DNA from: CAYRGQ01 sp964423925
GTDB taxonomy: Bacteria > Bacteroidota > Bacteroidia > Sphingobacteriales > Sphingobacteriaceae
Direction of reading: 5' to 3'
Assembly (NCBI GenBank): GCA_964423925.1
Contig: CAYRGQ010000002.1
Location: 186,001-250,000, forward strand
DNA: 64,000 nt
Every line of letters starts with the position of its first letter. Positions within the stretch are counted from its first letter, which is position 1. The notes under the pieces are model-generated. The model made no database searches, was not told where the DNA came from, and saw nothing but the letters and a program-made list of their open reading frames with translations. The position numbers were made by a program, and so were the translations under genes. Shown here one piece after another: positions 23,704 to 31,709 of the stretch.

Positions 23704-24720
23704 CTAGCGATGCCGCGCCAAAAAATCCAAGGTATTTACGCCGTCGGCGTAGTCATCCAATTCGGGCCTTTGGCTATGTCCGAACGGAAATACTGGCACC
23801 ATCACGTCCAAACCGGGTCGGCTGACCACACATTGCAATAATTCCGCTTCTGCATTAAGCCGCTGCTCCAGTGCGCGCTTATCCCGATATTCCTCGCTGT
23901 ACAAGACAGCTAACGGCGAGGCCGTGCGGGTGTCGGGCTTTACGAGCAAAAAACCATTGTCAAAATGCGGGTCGCCATTGATCAGGTAGATGGACTTATT
24001 GTAATCATAATTATTCGCGTATTTATGATGTTCCATGACCGAACGGAAGGATGCAATACCTTCAAAAAACGTGGCAACATCGTAGTCCTCAGGCATGTAC
24101 ACCTTGGAAACGTTGCGACAGCCTAAGCCAAAGTAGTCGAAGACATCATGCCCAAGCGCCCGCAACTCCGCTGGGCTCTCGCTGCCGTCCAAAACGGCTA
24201 CGCTGTTCCGATTCTTGCGGATGATATGCGGCTTGCCACCGAAATAATGCTCGAAATATCGCGCGCTATTGTTGCTGCCGGTAGCGATAACCAAATCGAA
24301 GCCCTGCAAGCGTTCCACGATGGCTATCCGATCCGCCAACGCAGGCTCGAGTTCAATCAGTTTGTGAAGGAGGTGTTTGGTTAAATGGGTATCAGCGGAC
24401 GAAAATTTCACCTGCGCTCTAAAACCAGCTGCCAGCACGCACACGATGTCGTGCCAACCCACTAGTGGAATGTTGCCGGCCAACACGAGCCCCACGGTGC
24501 GGTCAGCGTTGCCATCAAAATCGTAGAGATCCAGCCAAGCGTTCAGCTTTTCGGACGTGAGCGTCGCCGCCCATGCGCCTACCGCCTGCCGTATACTCTC
24601 GGGGGTGTACCATGCATATTGCGAGGAAGCATGGTCTATAACCTGTTGCAACTCCTCGTTTGATTCCGCTAGATAAGTTCCTAATTTCGCCAATACGGCT
24701 ATTCGTTGTTGCTTTGTCAA
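23704..24720 (-). CDS. acyl-CoA reductase, LuxC-like
   Basis: 338 residues. It resembles the LuxC/acyl-CoA reductase branch of the aldehyde dehydrogenase superfamily: a nucleotide-binding region with GLVLAGNIPLVGWHDIVCVLAAG, the segment DLVIATGSNNSARYFEHYFGGKPHIIRKNRNSVAVLDG, and the likely catalytic cysteine in FDYFGLGCRNVSKVY. It is expected to reduce fatty acyl-CoA or acyl-ACP to aldehyde with NADPH. No ATG precedes it in frame; the start is TTG at 24720 (MTKQQRIA), since only four other codons separate it from a stop. No luciferase or other lux genes are adjacent, so a bioluminescence role is not implied. Confidence 0.88.
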   Translation of the reverse strand: MTKQQRIAVLAKLGTYLAESNEELQQVIDHASSQYAWYTPESIRQAVGAWAATLTSEKLNAWLDLYDFDGNADRTVGLVLAGNIPLVGWHDIVCVLAAGFRAQVKFSSADTHLTKHLLHKLIELEPALADRIAIVERLQGFDLVIATGSNNSARYFEHYFGGKPHIIRKNRNSVAVLDGSESPAELRALGHDVFDYFGLGCRNVSKVYMPEDYDVATFFEGIASFRSVMEHHKYANNYDYNKSIYLINGDPHFDNGFLLVKPDTRTASPLAVLYSEEYRDKRALEQRLNAEAELLQCVVSRPGLDVMVPVFPFGHSQRPELDDYADGVNTLDFLARHR

Positions 24721-24774
24721 AATCCGTTTTCCTTATCCGATTAACTTGAGATTGTTGTATATTTGCCACATAAA

Positions 24775-24806
24775 TTTGGGAGTCTGTATAAAGACTACTA
24801 CTTTTG
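24775..24806 (+). promoter_or_regulatory. promoter for the ferredoxin gene
   Basis: -33 TTTG (24775-24778), 20-base spacer, -7 TACTTTTG (24799-24806), all exact consensus. Two further TAnnTTTG matches lie just upstream (24758-24765 and 24771-24778) without a suitable -33. The leader would be about 74 bases. Confidence 0.7.
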
Positions 24807-24886
24807 TAGATTACTTCGCTTTCTAGGGAAAGCAGAAGACAAACATAGGAATTTGTTTCTTGACATAAAGGAAGGATATCGAATAA

Positions 24887-25237
24887 ATGGCTATTAAAAT
24901 AACAGACGAGTGCATCAACTGCGGGGCTTGCGAACCGGAATGCCCTAACAACGCGATTTACGATGCCGGGGACTCTTGGCGTTTCTCAGACGGCACAGCG
25001 TTGACGGGCATAATCGATTTCGGCGATGGAACCGCACTGAACGCCGACGAAGAGCAGGCAGCGATTTCTGACGAAGTATATTACATCGTATCCGACAAAT
25101 GCACGGAGTGTGTCGGGTTTCACGACGAGCCCCAGTGTGCCGCCGTATGCCCGGTAGACTGCTGCGTGGATGACGAAGACGTGCGGGAAACAGAAGAAGA
25201 ACTTCTCGCCAAGAAAGCATGGTTGCACGCCGAATAG
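24887..25237 (+). CDS. 2[4Fe-4S] ferredoxin
   Basis: 116 residues. The first cluster motif is CINCGACEPECPN near the N terminus (CxxCxxCxxxCP). The second is CTECVGFHDEPQCAAVCPVDCC, an expanded CxxC-x8-C-x3-CP pattern as in YfhL/Clostridium-type ferredoxins with an insertion. A stretch of about 40 acidic residues (FGDGTALNADEEQAAISDE) separates them. It transfers electrons at low potential in the cytoplasm; the partner is unknown. The gene is monocistronic, between a good promoter and a strong terminator, and divergent from the acyl-CoA reductase. Confidence 0.93.
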   Translation: MAIKITDECINCGACEPECPNNAIYDAGDSWRFSDGTALTGIIDFGDGTALNADEEQAAISDEVYYIVSDKCTECVGFHDEPQCAAVCPVDCCVDDEDVRETEEELLAKKAWLHAE

Positions 25238-25260
25238 ATCGCACCGACGCAAACGAACGT

Positions 25261-25298
25261 AAAAAGCCCGATAACTGAGTTGTTATCGGGCTTTCTTT
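25261..25298. terminator. bidirectional intrinsic terminator between ferredoxin and universal stress genes
   Basis: Perfect 13-base stem AAAGCCCGATAAC/GTTATCGGGCTTT (25263-25275 with 25282-25294). T-rich tails are available on both strands, so it can serve the ferredoxin gene on the plus strand and the universal stress gene on the minus strand. Confidence 0.88.
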
Positions 25299-25398
25299 TT
25301 AGAATACCTGCGGACCTAGCTTACTACAGTTGAATGAAATTTAAAAATGTTCAACGCCTATCCGTGTGCGCGGGACTACAATGCTCAGGAAAGACCTG

Positions 25399-25875
25399 CT
25401 AACTATCTTTCTTGCACGGCACCACCAACACGGGGCATAACGAACGGCGTACGACGCTCTCGGAAACGCTGCCCGACAGGAAGTGATCAAACCCAGTCCG
25501 TCCGTGCGTACCCATAATGATGAGATCTGCATCCCACTCCGCCGCCACATCCAATATTTCCTGCCGCGGTATTCCCACCCGATGGAATGTGTACACTTCC
25601 TTCAAATCAGAGAATTGTTCCGCGATTTCATTCAATAAGGCCTTGGCATGCTCCATTTGAGCTTCTGTCGCATCGGGCACGACGATCGGTTGCTGGCCGA
25701 GCAAGGGGTCGGACACATAGTTGGTCTGCGCAGTCACCTCCATTACGTGAACGAGCGCCACGGAAGAATTGTTGATCGTTGCGATGGTATGCGCGTGAGC
25801 GAGCGCCTTCTTGGCGCACTCACTTTCGTCTGTGGCCACGAGAATGCGGTTGTATTGGATACTTTGGCTTTTCAT
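25399..25875 (-). CDS. universal stress protein, UspA family
   Basis: 158 residues with one Usp domain. The N-terminal strand RILVATDESECAKKALAHA and the ATP-binding-type motif near the C terminus (IIMGTHGRTGFDHFLSGSVSESVVRRSLCPVLVV, with G-2x-G-9x-G-(S/T)) are clear. The glycine-rich motif suggests it binds ATP. Induction by starvation or stress is typical of the family. It stands alone between a bidirectional terminator and the YceH gene; no exact promoter box was found upstream. Confidence 0.92.
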   Translation of the reverse strand: MKSQSIQYNRILVATDESECAKKALAHAHTIATINNSSVALVHVMEVTAQTNYVSDPLLGQQPIVVPDATEAQMEHAKALLNEIAEQFSDLKEVYTFHRVGIPRQEILDVAAEWDADLIIMGTHGRTGFDHFLSGSVSESVVRRSLCPVLVVPCKKDS

Positions 25876-25996
25876 GGTCGTAGTTTATTGGTTAACGTCT
25901 TTAAAACTAAACAAATAAATCGAATATTGGTTTCTTTTTCTAACTATTACCACACGATCCGACCACGTAAAATGATGTTACGACCCCCGCGCTGAG

Positions 25997-26653
25997 CTAG
26001 CTGAGCTCCTTCATTAGGTTGTCGAACGCTTCGCGCAATTCCGCCAGTTCCCGCTCTACTTTTGCTAAACGTTCCTCCAACAGGGAACCCTGCCCTGGGC
26101 CCGTAGCGTATGCACCAGATGCGGGTTCGTCATCCACGATATCCGTGCCGCCCAATAAATGTGCATATCGCGCCTCTTTTTGCCCCGGCCGCTTCGGCAA
26201 TTGAAGGACGTATGGCACCTCCCCACTCGCGAGCTTATCTAACAGTTCCTGGACCTCTTCGAGACTCTCAAATTCATACAGTCTTCCGGCGTTGGTGTTG
26301 ATCTCCCCTGGTGTCAGGAACCCACGCAATAGCAAGAGGCAAATGATCGATACTTCTGCAGGCACCAAGGGGTAAACGATGGCAAAATTATGCTTGTATT
26401 TAGTGACGCGACTGGAGCCGCCCGTGGCCGTGGAAACCAGCCCCTTGCGCTTGAGTGTATCCAACGCACTGATCACGGTATGTTCGTCATAGCTAACCAC
26501 GGGCTTGCGGGAGGTCTTTTGGTTGCAGGCAGCGACTAACGCATTTAACGTCAACGGATAATACTCGGGCGTGGTCCGGGCTTTTTCCATCAATGCGCCC
26601 AGCACGCGCTGCTCTTCGGCTGTCAGAACGGGAAGTGTAGGTATATTTTCCAT
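25997..26653 (-). CDS. YceH family protein (DUF480)
   Basis: 218 residues. The opening LTAEEQRVLGALMEKARTTPEYYPLTLNALVAACNQKTSRKPV is characteristic of DUF480/YceH, which has two winged-helix-like domains. The second domain contains FLTPGEINTNAGRLYEFESLEEV. The C terminus (about 185-218) is a coiled coil rich in Glu and Leu. Its biochemical role is not established. A near-consensus promoter (TTG, 21 bases, CATTTTTG) may lie upstream. Confidence 0.9.
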   Translation of the reverse strand: MENIPTLPVLTAEEQRVLGALMEKARTTPEYYPLTLNALVAACNQKTSRKPVVSYDEHTVISALDTLKRKGLVSTATGGSSRVTKYKHNFAIVYPLVPAEVSIICLLLLRGFLTPGEINTNAGRLYEFESLEEVQELLDKLASGEVPYVLQLPKRPGQKEARYAHLLGGTDIVDDEPASGAYATGPGQGSLLEERLAKVERELAELREAFDNLMKELS

Positions 26654-26727
26654 GTGATTTTGTCGAGATTGACTCCAAAAATGTGATATTTAAACGAATT
26701 ACGCAACCTGTAAGCAAGCCTACACTA

Positions 26728-27900
26728 CTATCGTACCGCACGCGGACTTTCGCGAAGAACGCTATGATAAATCGCCATCAACAAAGCCTTGTTGGTTTCC
26801 TCGCTGTATTTCTTTTCAAAATCCTGCCGAGCTCCACTACCTATGGCACGCTTGGTATCAGGATCGAACGATTGCCAGCGTTTGATACACGCACGCAGGG
26901 CCGGCGTGCTTCCCGGCTGAAAGAGCAAGCCATTTTTCCCTTCCGACACCATGGATGGCATGGCGCCCAGGTCGCTCGCGATGACAGCAGTAGATGTTGC
27001 AAACGCTTCAATAATCGTCATGGGCATGCCCTCGTACCACACGGAGGGGAAAACCAGCGCTGTGCAACGGCTCAACATTGCTGCTACATCTTCGCGGCTC
27101 AAACTCCCAACAAAACGGATATTGGGATGCGAAACAGCGTATCGTGCGACCAATTCCTTCAGTGGACCGTCGCCAACGATTATTAGTTCCGAACCGTCCT
27201 CCGCAAATGCCTCGAGCAATACGCGTATGCCCTTCTCCTCTGAAAGTCGTCCGACAAACAAAAAGAAATCCTCACGCTCGCTGCTGGGAACCTCCTCGGC
27301 GACCAAGAAGTTCTGCTTAACCGTCACCTGTCTTTCGTCAAGACCAAGAGAAGAAGACAGCACCTTTTCCCTGGCAAAAGGCGTTAAGGCGAGGTAACGA
27401 TCTACCATCTTCCAAGTGCCGGCCCGGCGATGCATCCAATTGGTAGCTGCCAGCCAAAATGTTTTGATGACTGAATTACTATGAACGCCGTTGGCCACCG
27501 CCCGCCAGGGAAACGCAGCCGTCACGCTGTCCGTGAACGGCCCACCTTGGTAAAAGAGCGTAGCCGACGGACATAACAACCGGTAGTTGTGCAAGGTCAT
27601 CACCACGGGTATCCCCATCCGTTTCGCTACTCGTATTGCTAGGGGACCAACGGCATAATGAAGGTTGTGGACATGGATAACGTCGGGTTTAAATTGTCGA
27701 ATGGCTTTCCTTAGCGAGCGCGCAGCCCAGAAGTTCCATGGCGAAAGGGCTGTTTGGATCAATCCCTTCCAACCCCTTCGATTTCGGAACGTAAGTACAT
27801 CCACCTCCTCCGTTTCCGCAAGCAAGCGATGCTCCTGGCTGACAACCGTGTCTTCGCCTCCGGGATGCTGGTAGTAGTTGTGCACGATTAAAATTCGCAT
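26728..27900 (-). CDS. family 4 glycosyltransferase
   Basis: 390 residues from ATG 27900 (MRILIVHNYYQHPGGEDTVVSQEHR). The open frame runs 96 codons further upstream, but that part crosses the promoter and is not coding. It has a GT-B fold: the N-terminal domain has VIHVHNLHYAVGPLAIRVAKRMGIPVVMTLHNYRLLCPS, and the C-terminal domain starts DFFLFVGRLSEEKGIRVLLEA with the nucleotide-binding E-x7-E region PSVWYEGMPMTIIEAFATSTAVIAS. It probably adds a sugar during envelope polysaccharide synthesis; donor unknown. There is no other glycan gene next to it. It is divergent from the 117-residue zinc-ribbon gene. Confidence 0.92.
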   Translation of the reverse strand: MRILIVHNYYQHPGGEDTVVSQEHRLLAETEEVDVLTFRNRRGWKGLIQTALSPWNFWAARSLRKAIRQFKPDVIHVHNLHYAVGPLAIRVAKRMGIPVVMTLHNYRLLCPSATLFYQGGPFTDSVTAAFPWRAVANGVHSNSVIKTFWLAATNWMHRRAGTWKMVDRYLALTPFAREKVLSSSLGLDERQVTVKQNFLVAEEVPSSEREDFFLFVGRLSEEKGIRVLLEAFAEDGSELIIVGDGPLKELVARYAVSHPNIRFVGSLSREDVAAMLSRCTALVFPSVWYEGMPMTIIEAFATSTAVIASDLGAMPSMVSEGKNGLLFQPGSTPALRACIKRWQSFDPDTKRAIGSGARQDFEKKYSEETNKALLMAIYHSVLRESPRAVR

Positions 27901-27917
27901 GGTTGATCGCTTATCGA

Positions 27918-27925
27918 CAAAGCTA
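27918..27925 (-). promoter_or_regulatory. -7 box for the family 4 glycosyltransferase, TAGCTTTG
   Basis: An exact TAnnTTTG match on the minus strand 17 bases before ATG 27900, which supports that start. No clear -33. Confidence 0.5.
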
Positions 27926-27936
27926 CAAATCGCCTT

Positions 27937-27952
27937 GGGATTTCGAAATCCC
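27937..27952. repeat. perfect 16-base palindrome GGGATTTCGAAATCCC
   Basis: It lies in the divergent region between the glycosyltransferase and the zinc-ribbon gene, 12 bases upstream of the glycosyltransferase -7 box, where a -33 element or operator would be. A palindrome of this length with no spacer could bind a dimeric regulator. No regulator gene is adjacent. Confidence 0.5.
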
Positions 27953-28070
27953 CCCAACCACTTTCCATCTACGCAGAGGCCATACACCGCTACACTCGGC
28001 CCCGCTATCTTCATTTCGAAAAAAGACACTATATTTAACTGGTTTTTGTAACGGACGAACACCACTAACC

Positions 28071-28424
28071 ATGGAAAGAACATGCTTAGATTGTGGACAA
28101 GCCTTAATCGGCCGTGCTGATAAGAAGTTTTGCGATGATGCCTGCCGCAGTAATTACAACAACCGCCAGTCAAGCGGTGAGTCAGCATTGCTACGCAAGG
28201 TTAACAGTATCTTGAAGCGCAACAGGCGAACACTCGAAAAGCTAAACCCGGAGGGAAAAGTCAAGATAAAACGAAGGCTGCTCGTAAACGAGGGCTTTCA
28301 CTTTGACTACATTACCAGCACGTACGAAACGGCCAAAGGGGATCAATACCGATTTTGCTACGAGTATGGCTACTTATTGCTTGACAATGACGAGGTGTTA
28401 CTGGTGAAACGTACGGAGGCCTGA
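28071..28424 (+). CDS. zinc-ribbon-containing conserved hypothetical protein (117 residues)
   Basis: I start it at ATG 28071 (MERTCLDCGQALIGRADKKF), because the residues encoded upstream in the open frame lack coding character. The N-terminal CLDCG-x11-FCDDACR gives four cysteines in a treble-clef or zinc-ribbon pattern, followed by N-Y-N-N. The middle is basic and helical (KVNSILKRNRRTLEKL), and the end is beta-like (QYRFCYEYGYLLLDNDEVLLVKR). It is a small probable nucleic-acid- or protein-binding protein; function unknown. It is not operonic with the GDPD-like gene 90 bases downstream as far as can be seen. Confidence 0.75.
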   Translation: MERTCLDCGQALIGRADKKFCDDACRSNYNNRQSSGESALLRKVNSILKRNRRTLEKLNPEGKVKIKRRLLVNEGFHFDYITSTYETAKGDQYRFCYEYGYLLLDNDEVLLVKRTEA

Positions 28425-28514
28425 GGATCACTATCTGTTGCCTAGCCTTTTCGCCAATATGCTTCAACGACCGCTTAAAAAAAAACCGAAGAAAATTCAA
28501 CGACAACGAACTAC

Positions 28515-29438
28515 ATGACCTTCTACCGCCTACGGCTTTCACTATTCATCACTATCGCGTGCGTTATTACCGCATGTTCGCCTACCCGACATCTACAGGT
28601 CCTCAGCCCCGAATCCCCAGCCGCTTTGCACCGCTTCTTCGCGTACCAACCGGACCGTATGGTCATCAGTGGACATCGGGGCACGATTGAATTGGGCCTA
28701 CCCGAAAACTCCATCGCCGCCATGCATGCCGTACTGCAGCATACCCCCGCTTTCTTCGAGATCGACCCGCGGCTCACGAAAGACAGCGTGGTGGTGCTGG
28801 TGCACGATACGACGCTCGACCGTACTACCGACGGCACCGGCAAAGTGGCGGACTATACTTGGGCGGAGCTCCAGCAACTGCGTCTCAAGGACCGTGACGG
28901 CAACCTGACGGAACACCGCATACCCACCCTCTCTGAAGCCATAAAATGGGCCAAGGGAAAAACCGTACTCAATCTAGATCGTAAGGACGTTCCTCTGGAA
29001 ACCACCGCAGCACTCATTCGGGAACACGACGCCTATGCGTGGGTGATGGTGACGGTACACTCGCCTGAGCAAGCGCGCTTTTACCTCGACCAGTCTCCCG
29101 ACCAAATGCTGTCGGCGCACATCCGTTCGGTGGAACAGTTTGAGGCCTACCGCGATGCCGCGATCCCATTCAATCGCATGATTGCCTATATCGGCCCGGA
29201 AGTCAAAGATGAAAATCAAGAACTCTACCGCTTGCTCCACGCCCAGGGCGCGATGTGCATGATATCGGCTGCATCCACCTATGACAAGCTACCCACAGCG
29301 GCAGAGCGTGCCGCCGCATACCAAGCCATTCGAGCCGATGGGGCTACGATCTTGGAATCGGACTTCCCTATCGAGGTTTCCGTAGCGTTAGGGGTCAGAG
29401 CGCGAGATAAGCAGCCATCTGACCTCGCTGCGCCGTAA
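28515..29438 (+). CDS. glycerophosphodiester phosphodiesterase-family lipoprotein
   Basis: 307 residues with a type II signal (lipobox TAC, Cys21). The GDPD TIM barrel is shown by VISGHRGTIELGLPENSIAAM with its catalytic His, the metal-binding E-x-D in FFEIDPRLTKDSVVVLVHD, and the second catalytic His followed by TTLDRTTDGTGKVADYTWAEL. This is the canonical order GHRG ... E-x-D ... HD. It should release glycerol-3-phosphate or a related head group at the cell surface or periplasm, but divergent members act on other phosphodiesters. It is followed by a Tat-exported dehydrogenase gene after 90 bases; an operon is possible. Confidence 0.88.
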   Translation: MTFYRLRLSLFITIACVITACSPTRHLQVLSPESPAALHRFFAYQPDRMVISGHRGTIELGLPENSIAAMHAVLQHTPAFFEIDPRLTKDSVVVLVHDTTLDRTTDGTGKVADYTWAELQQLRLKDRDGNLTEHRIPTLSEAIKWAKGKTVLNLDRKDVPLETTAALIREHDAYAWVMVTVHSPEQARFYLDQSPDQMLSAHIRSVEQFEAYRDAAIPFNRMIAYIGPEVKDENQELYRLLHAQGAMCMISAASTYDKLPTAAERAAAYQAIRADGATILESDFPIEVSVALGVRARDKQPSDLAAP

Positions 29439-29528
29439 AGATTACGTTACAGAAAACCGCGTAAGCCTGTCGGTTGTTCAGGTTAACACATGAACCTTTT
29501 ACTTATCTTTAAGCTATAAAACTACAAC

Positions 29529-30647
29529 ATGAAACATTCACGTCGGGATTTTATCCAGAAATTAACCGCTTCGGCGGTACTGCTTCCCATCGCCACGCCG
29601 ATGATTGCACAAGCCAATTCCTACCGTCCATCTCGCCAGGGCAAAACACTGCGAGTGGCATTGATGGGACTTGGCGGCTACGCCCAGCGCGTCGCCGAAG
29701 CGATGCAGTCCTGTCAGCGCGCGAAGATTACGGGGCTAATCAGTGGCACGCCCCAGAAGCTCGAGGAATGGTCCGCCAAGTACAACGTACCTAAAAAGAA
29801 TTGTTACAATTACGACACCTTTGACGCCATCAAAGACAATCCGGAGATCGACGCGGTATACATCATCACGCCGAATGCCCTACACCATAGCCAGGCGCTA
29901 CGGGTGGCTGCGGCGGGCAAGCACGTGATCTGCGAGAAGCCTATGTCGCTCAATGCCAGGGAGGCCCGCGAGATGGTAAAAGCGTGCCGCGATGCCGGTG
30001 TACACCTGCTCGTCGGCTACCGCATGCGCTTCGAGGCTAATACGCTGGAGATCGTCCGCATGCGAAACGACAGTGAACTGGGTAAAATCATGTTCTTTGA
30101 GGGGCTTAGCGGATTTCGTATCGGCGACCCCAACCAATGGCGTCTCAACAAGGACCTGGCCGGCGGTGGCGCATTGATGGACATCGGTGTATATTCCATT
30201 AATGGTGCGCGATACATGGTCGGGGAAGATCCCATTTGGGTTACAGCCCAGGAAACGAAAACGGACACGGCTCGATTTGGTGAGGGGGTTGACGAAACCA
30301 TCACCTTCCAGTTTGGTTTTCCCAGTGGCGCCACGGCGTCCTGCCTCTCGACCTACAACATGAACTACCTAGACCGGTTCTACCTGAACGGCGAAAAAGG
30401 CTTTGCCGAACTCTGGCCTGCCACGGGCTATGGACCTATCCGGGGACGAACCAACCACGGCCCGCTCGAGAAGCCGCATACCACCCACCAAACCGTCCAA
30501 ATGGACGAGATGGCGGCAATTATTCTCGACGGCAAACAACCGATATTGCGTGTAGACGGCGAAGATGCGATCAAAGACATGGTCATCGTAGACGCCATCT
30601 ACGAGGCGTGCCGTACCGGACGCCAGCAGCCCCTTACGTATGGGTAG
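29529..30647 (+). CDS. Tat-exported Gfo/Idh/MocA-family oxidoreductase
   Basis: 372 residues. The N terminus SRRDFIQKLTASAVLLPIATPMIAQA is a twin-arginine signal, so a folded cofactor-bearing protein is exported to the periplasm. The Rossmann motif is VALMGLGGYAQRVAEAM, the family motif ICEKPMSLNAREAREM contains the C-x-K-P lysine, and the catalytic region is GGGALMDIGVYSINGARYM. It resembles glucose-fructose oxidoreductase, which carries tightly bound NADP. The substrate is unknown. The stop is separated by 42 bases from the convergent ABC permease gene. Confidence 0.92.
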   Translation: MKHSRRDFIQKLTASAVLLPIATPMIAQANSYRPSRQGKTLRVALMGLGGYAQRVAEAMQSCQRAKITGLISGTPQKLEEWSAKYNVPKKNCYNYDTFDAIKDNPEIDAVYIITPNALHHSQALRVAAAGKHVICEKPMSLNAREAREMVKACRDAGVHLLVGYRMRFEANTLEIVRMRNDSELGKIMFFEGLSGFRIGDPNQWRLNKDLAGGGALMDIGVYSINGARYMVGEDPIWVTAQETKTDTARFGEGVDETITFQFGFPSGATASCLSTYNMNYLDRFYLNGEKGFAELWPATGYGPIRGRTNHGPLEKPHTTHQTVQMDEMAAIILDGKQPILRVDGEDAIKDMVIVDAIYEACRTGRQQPLTYG

Positions 30648-30689
30648 CCCGACGTCAACGGGCTTACCCTCACCGGTAGTTTGTGCCGC

Positions 30690-31709
30690 TTAGGTACGGA
30701 TCTCCTTACGCATGAATAGGTAGTACGCCAAGGCGAAACAGACCGTCGTCCCCGCCAACAAACCTGTCACCTGGGGCCATACGATCATTAAGCTCTCCTT
30801 GAGTGGTAGCGGTGCCGGAATGGCTCCCGCCATCCGCTCCATGCTCAACGGCCCTAAGCTGCGTACCGATGGCATGAGCAGCGTGGTTGCGGCATCGGTG
30901 TAGAGTTGGCTCGGCGCTAGCCGAAGCAAAGAAAGCAACAGATTGTTGTAGGATAGCAGTTGCTCCGGCGCCAAGTACCCCTTGGGGACCATGGCACTCA
31001 CGATCAGGTTGACCACGATTTGGTAGAAAACCGTAAAGAACAGCCAAATACCAATTGCCGTCAGTGCCGAGGTAGCCGCATTGCGGAAGCGAACCGAAAA
31101 ACATATCGACAAGCTAAGCCAAAATCCGACATATAACACGCTCAATACCACGAAGCCGAGGATGCGAGCAAGTTCTACGGCCTCCAGCGGCACACCGGTA
31201 AGTACCAAACCGCCGCCTACCATCAACAAGGCTAAGCTGAGAAACAAAACAATGACAACGATAAGCGAAGCCGTAAACTTCGCCAATAGCAAGTTGTCAC
31301 GATAGATGGGCTGGGCCATCAGGCGAATTAACGTACCGTTGTTGTGTTCGGAATTGATGGCGTCAAACCCCATGGCAATGCCGAGCAGCGGCCCTAGGAA
31401 ACTGAGGAACGTGTGAAACGTTGGCAACGTGCCATCCGACACGGTCAATAGTTTTAAATAAACGAAGGCGCGGTCGGGATCTTGCACGTTGCCCACCGCC
31501 TGCTTAATGTTCGCAAGCGAAACGTACATCGTACCGAAAAACGTGAGGCCGATCAGGACCAGCATCACGACAAAGCGCCAACTCCGCACGTGGTCGCCGA
31601 CTTCTTTGCGTACGATTACCCAAAACGGCGTGCGTGACCCGTCGGCTGACTGGCTACTGCTTACTTCGCTTGAAAAAAGGTTTTTTAAGTATACTGATGG
31701 ACTTTTCAT
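30690..31709 (-). CDS. ABC-2-type transporter permease
   Basis: 339 residues with about six transmembrane helices. An N-terminal helix (VVMLVLIGLTFFGTMYVSL) is followed by a large soluble loop and then five C-terminal helices, including the family-typical segment FNAINSEHNNGTLIRLMAQPI-like DAINSEHNNGTLIRLMAQPIYRDN. The start overlaps the C terminus of the ATPase gene by 56 bases in another frame. Despite that long overlap, residues such as SRTPFWVIVRKEVGDHVRSWRF look genuine. It forms an exporter with the ATPase; the third gene of the operon encodes a NEW3 lipid- or sugar-type accessory. The substrate is unknown. Confidence 0.85.
   Translation of the reverse strand: MKSPSVYLKNLFSSEVSSSQSADGSRTPFWVIVRKEVGDHVRSWRFVVMLVLIGLTFFGTMYVSLANIKQAVGNVQDPDRAFVYLKLLTVSDGTLPTFHTFLSFLGPLLGIAMGFDAINSEHNNGTLIRLMAQPIYRDNLLLAKFTASLIVVIVLFLSLALLMVGGGLVLTGVPLEAVELARILGFVVLSVLYVGFWLSLSICFSVRFRNAATSALTAIGIWLFFTVFYQIVVNLIVSAMVPKGYLAPEQLLSYNNLLLSLLRLAPSQLYTDAATTLLMPSVRSLGPLSMERMAGAIPAPLPLKESLMIVWPQVTGLLAGTTVCFALAYYLFMRKEIRT

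Noticed and set aside
27901..28188. N-terminal extension of the family 4 glycosyltransferase in the open frame
   Set aside because: The extension crosses an exact -7 box and the palindrome, its residues do not look like part of a GT-B domain, and the ATG at 27900 gives the standard family start.
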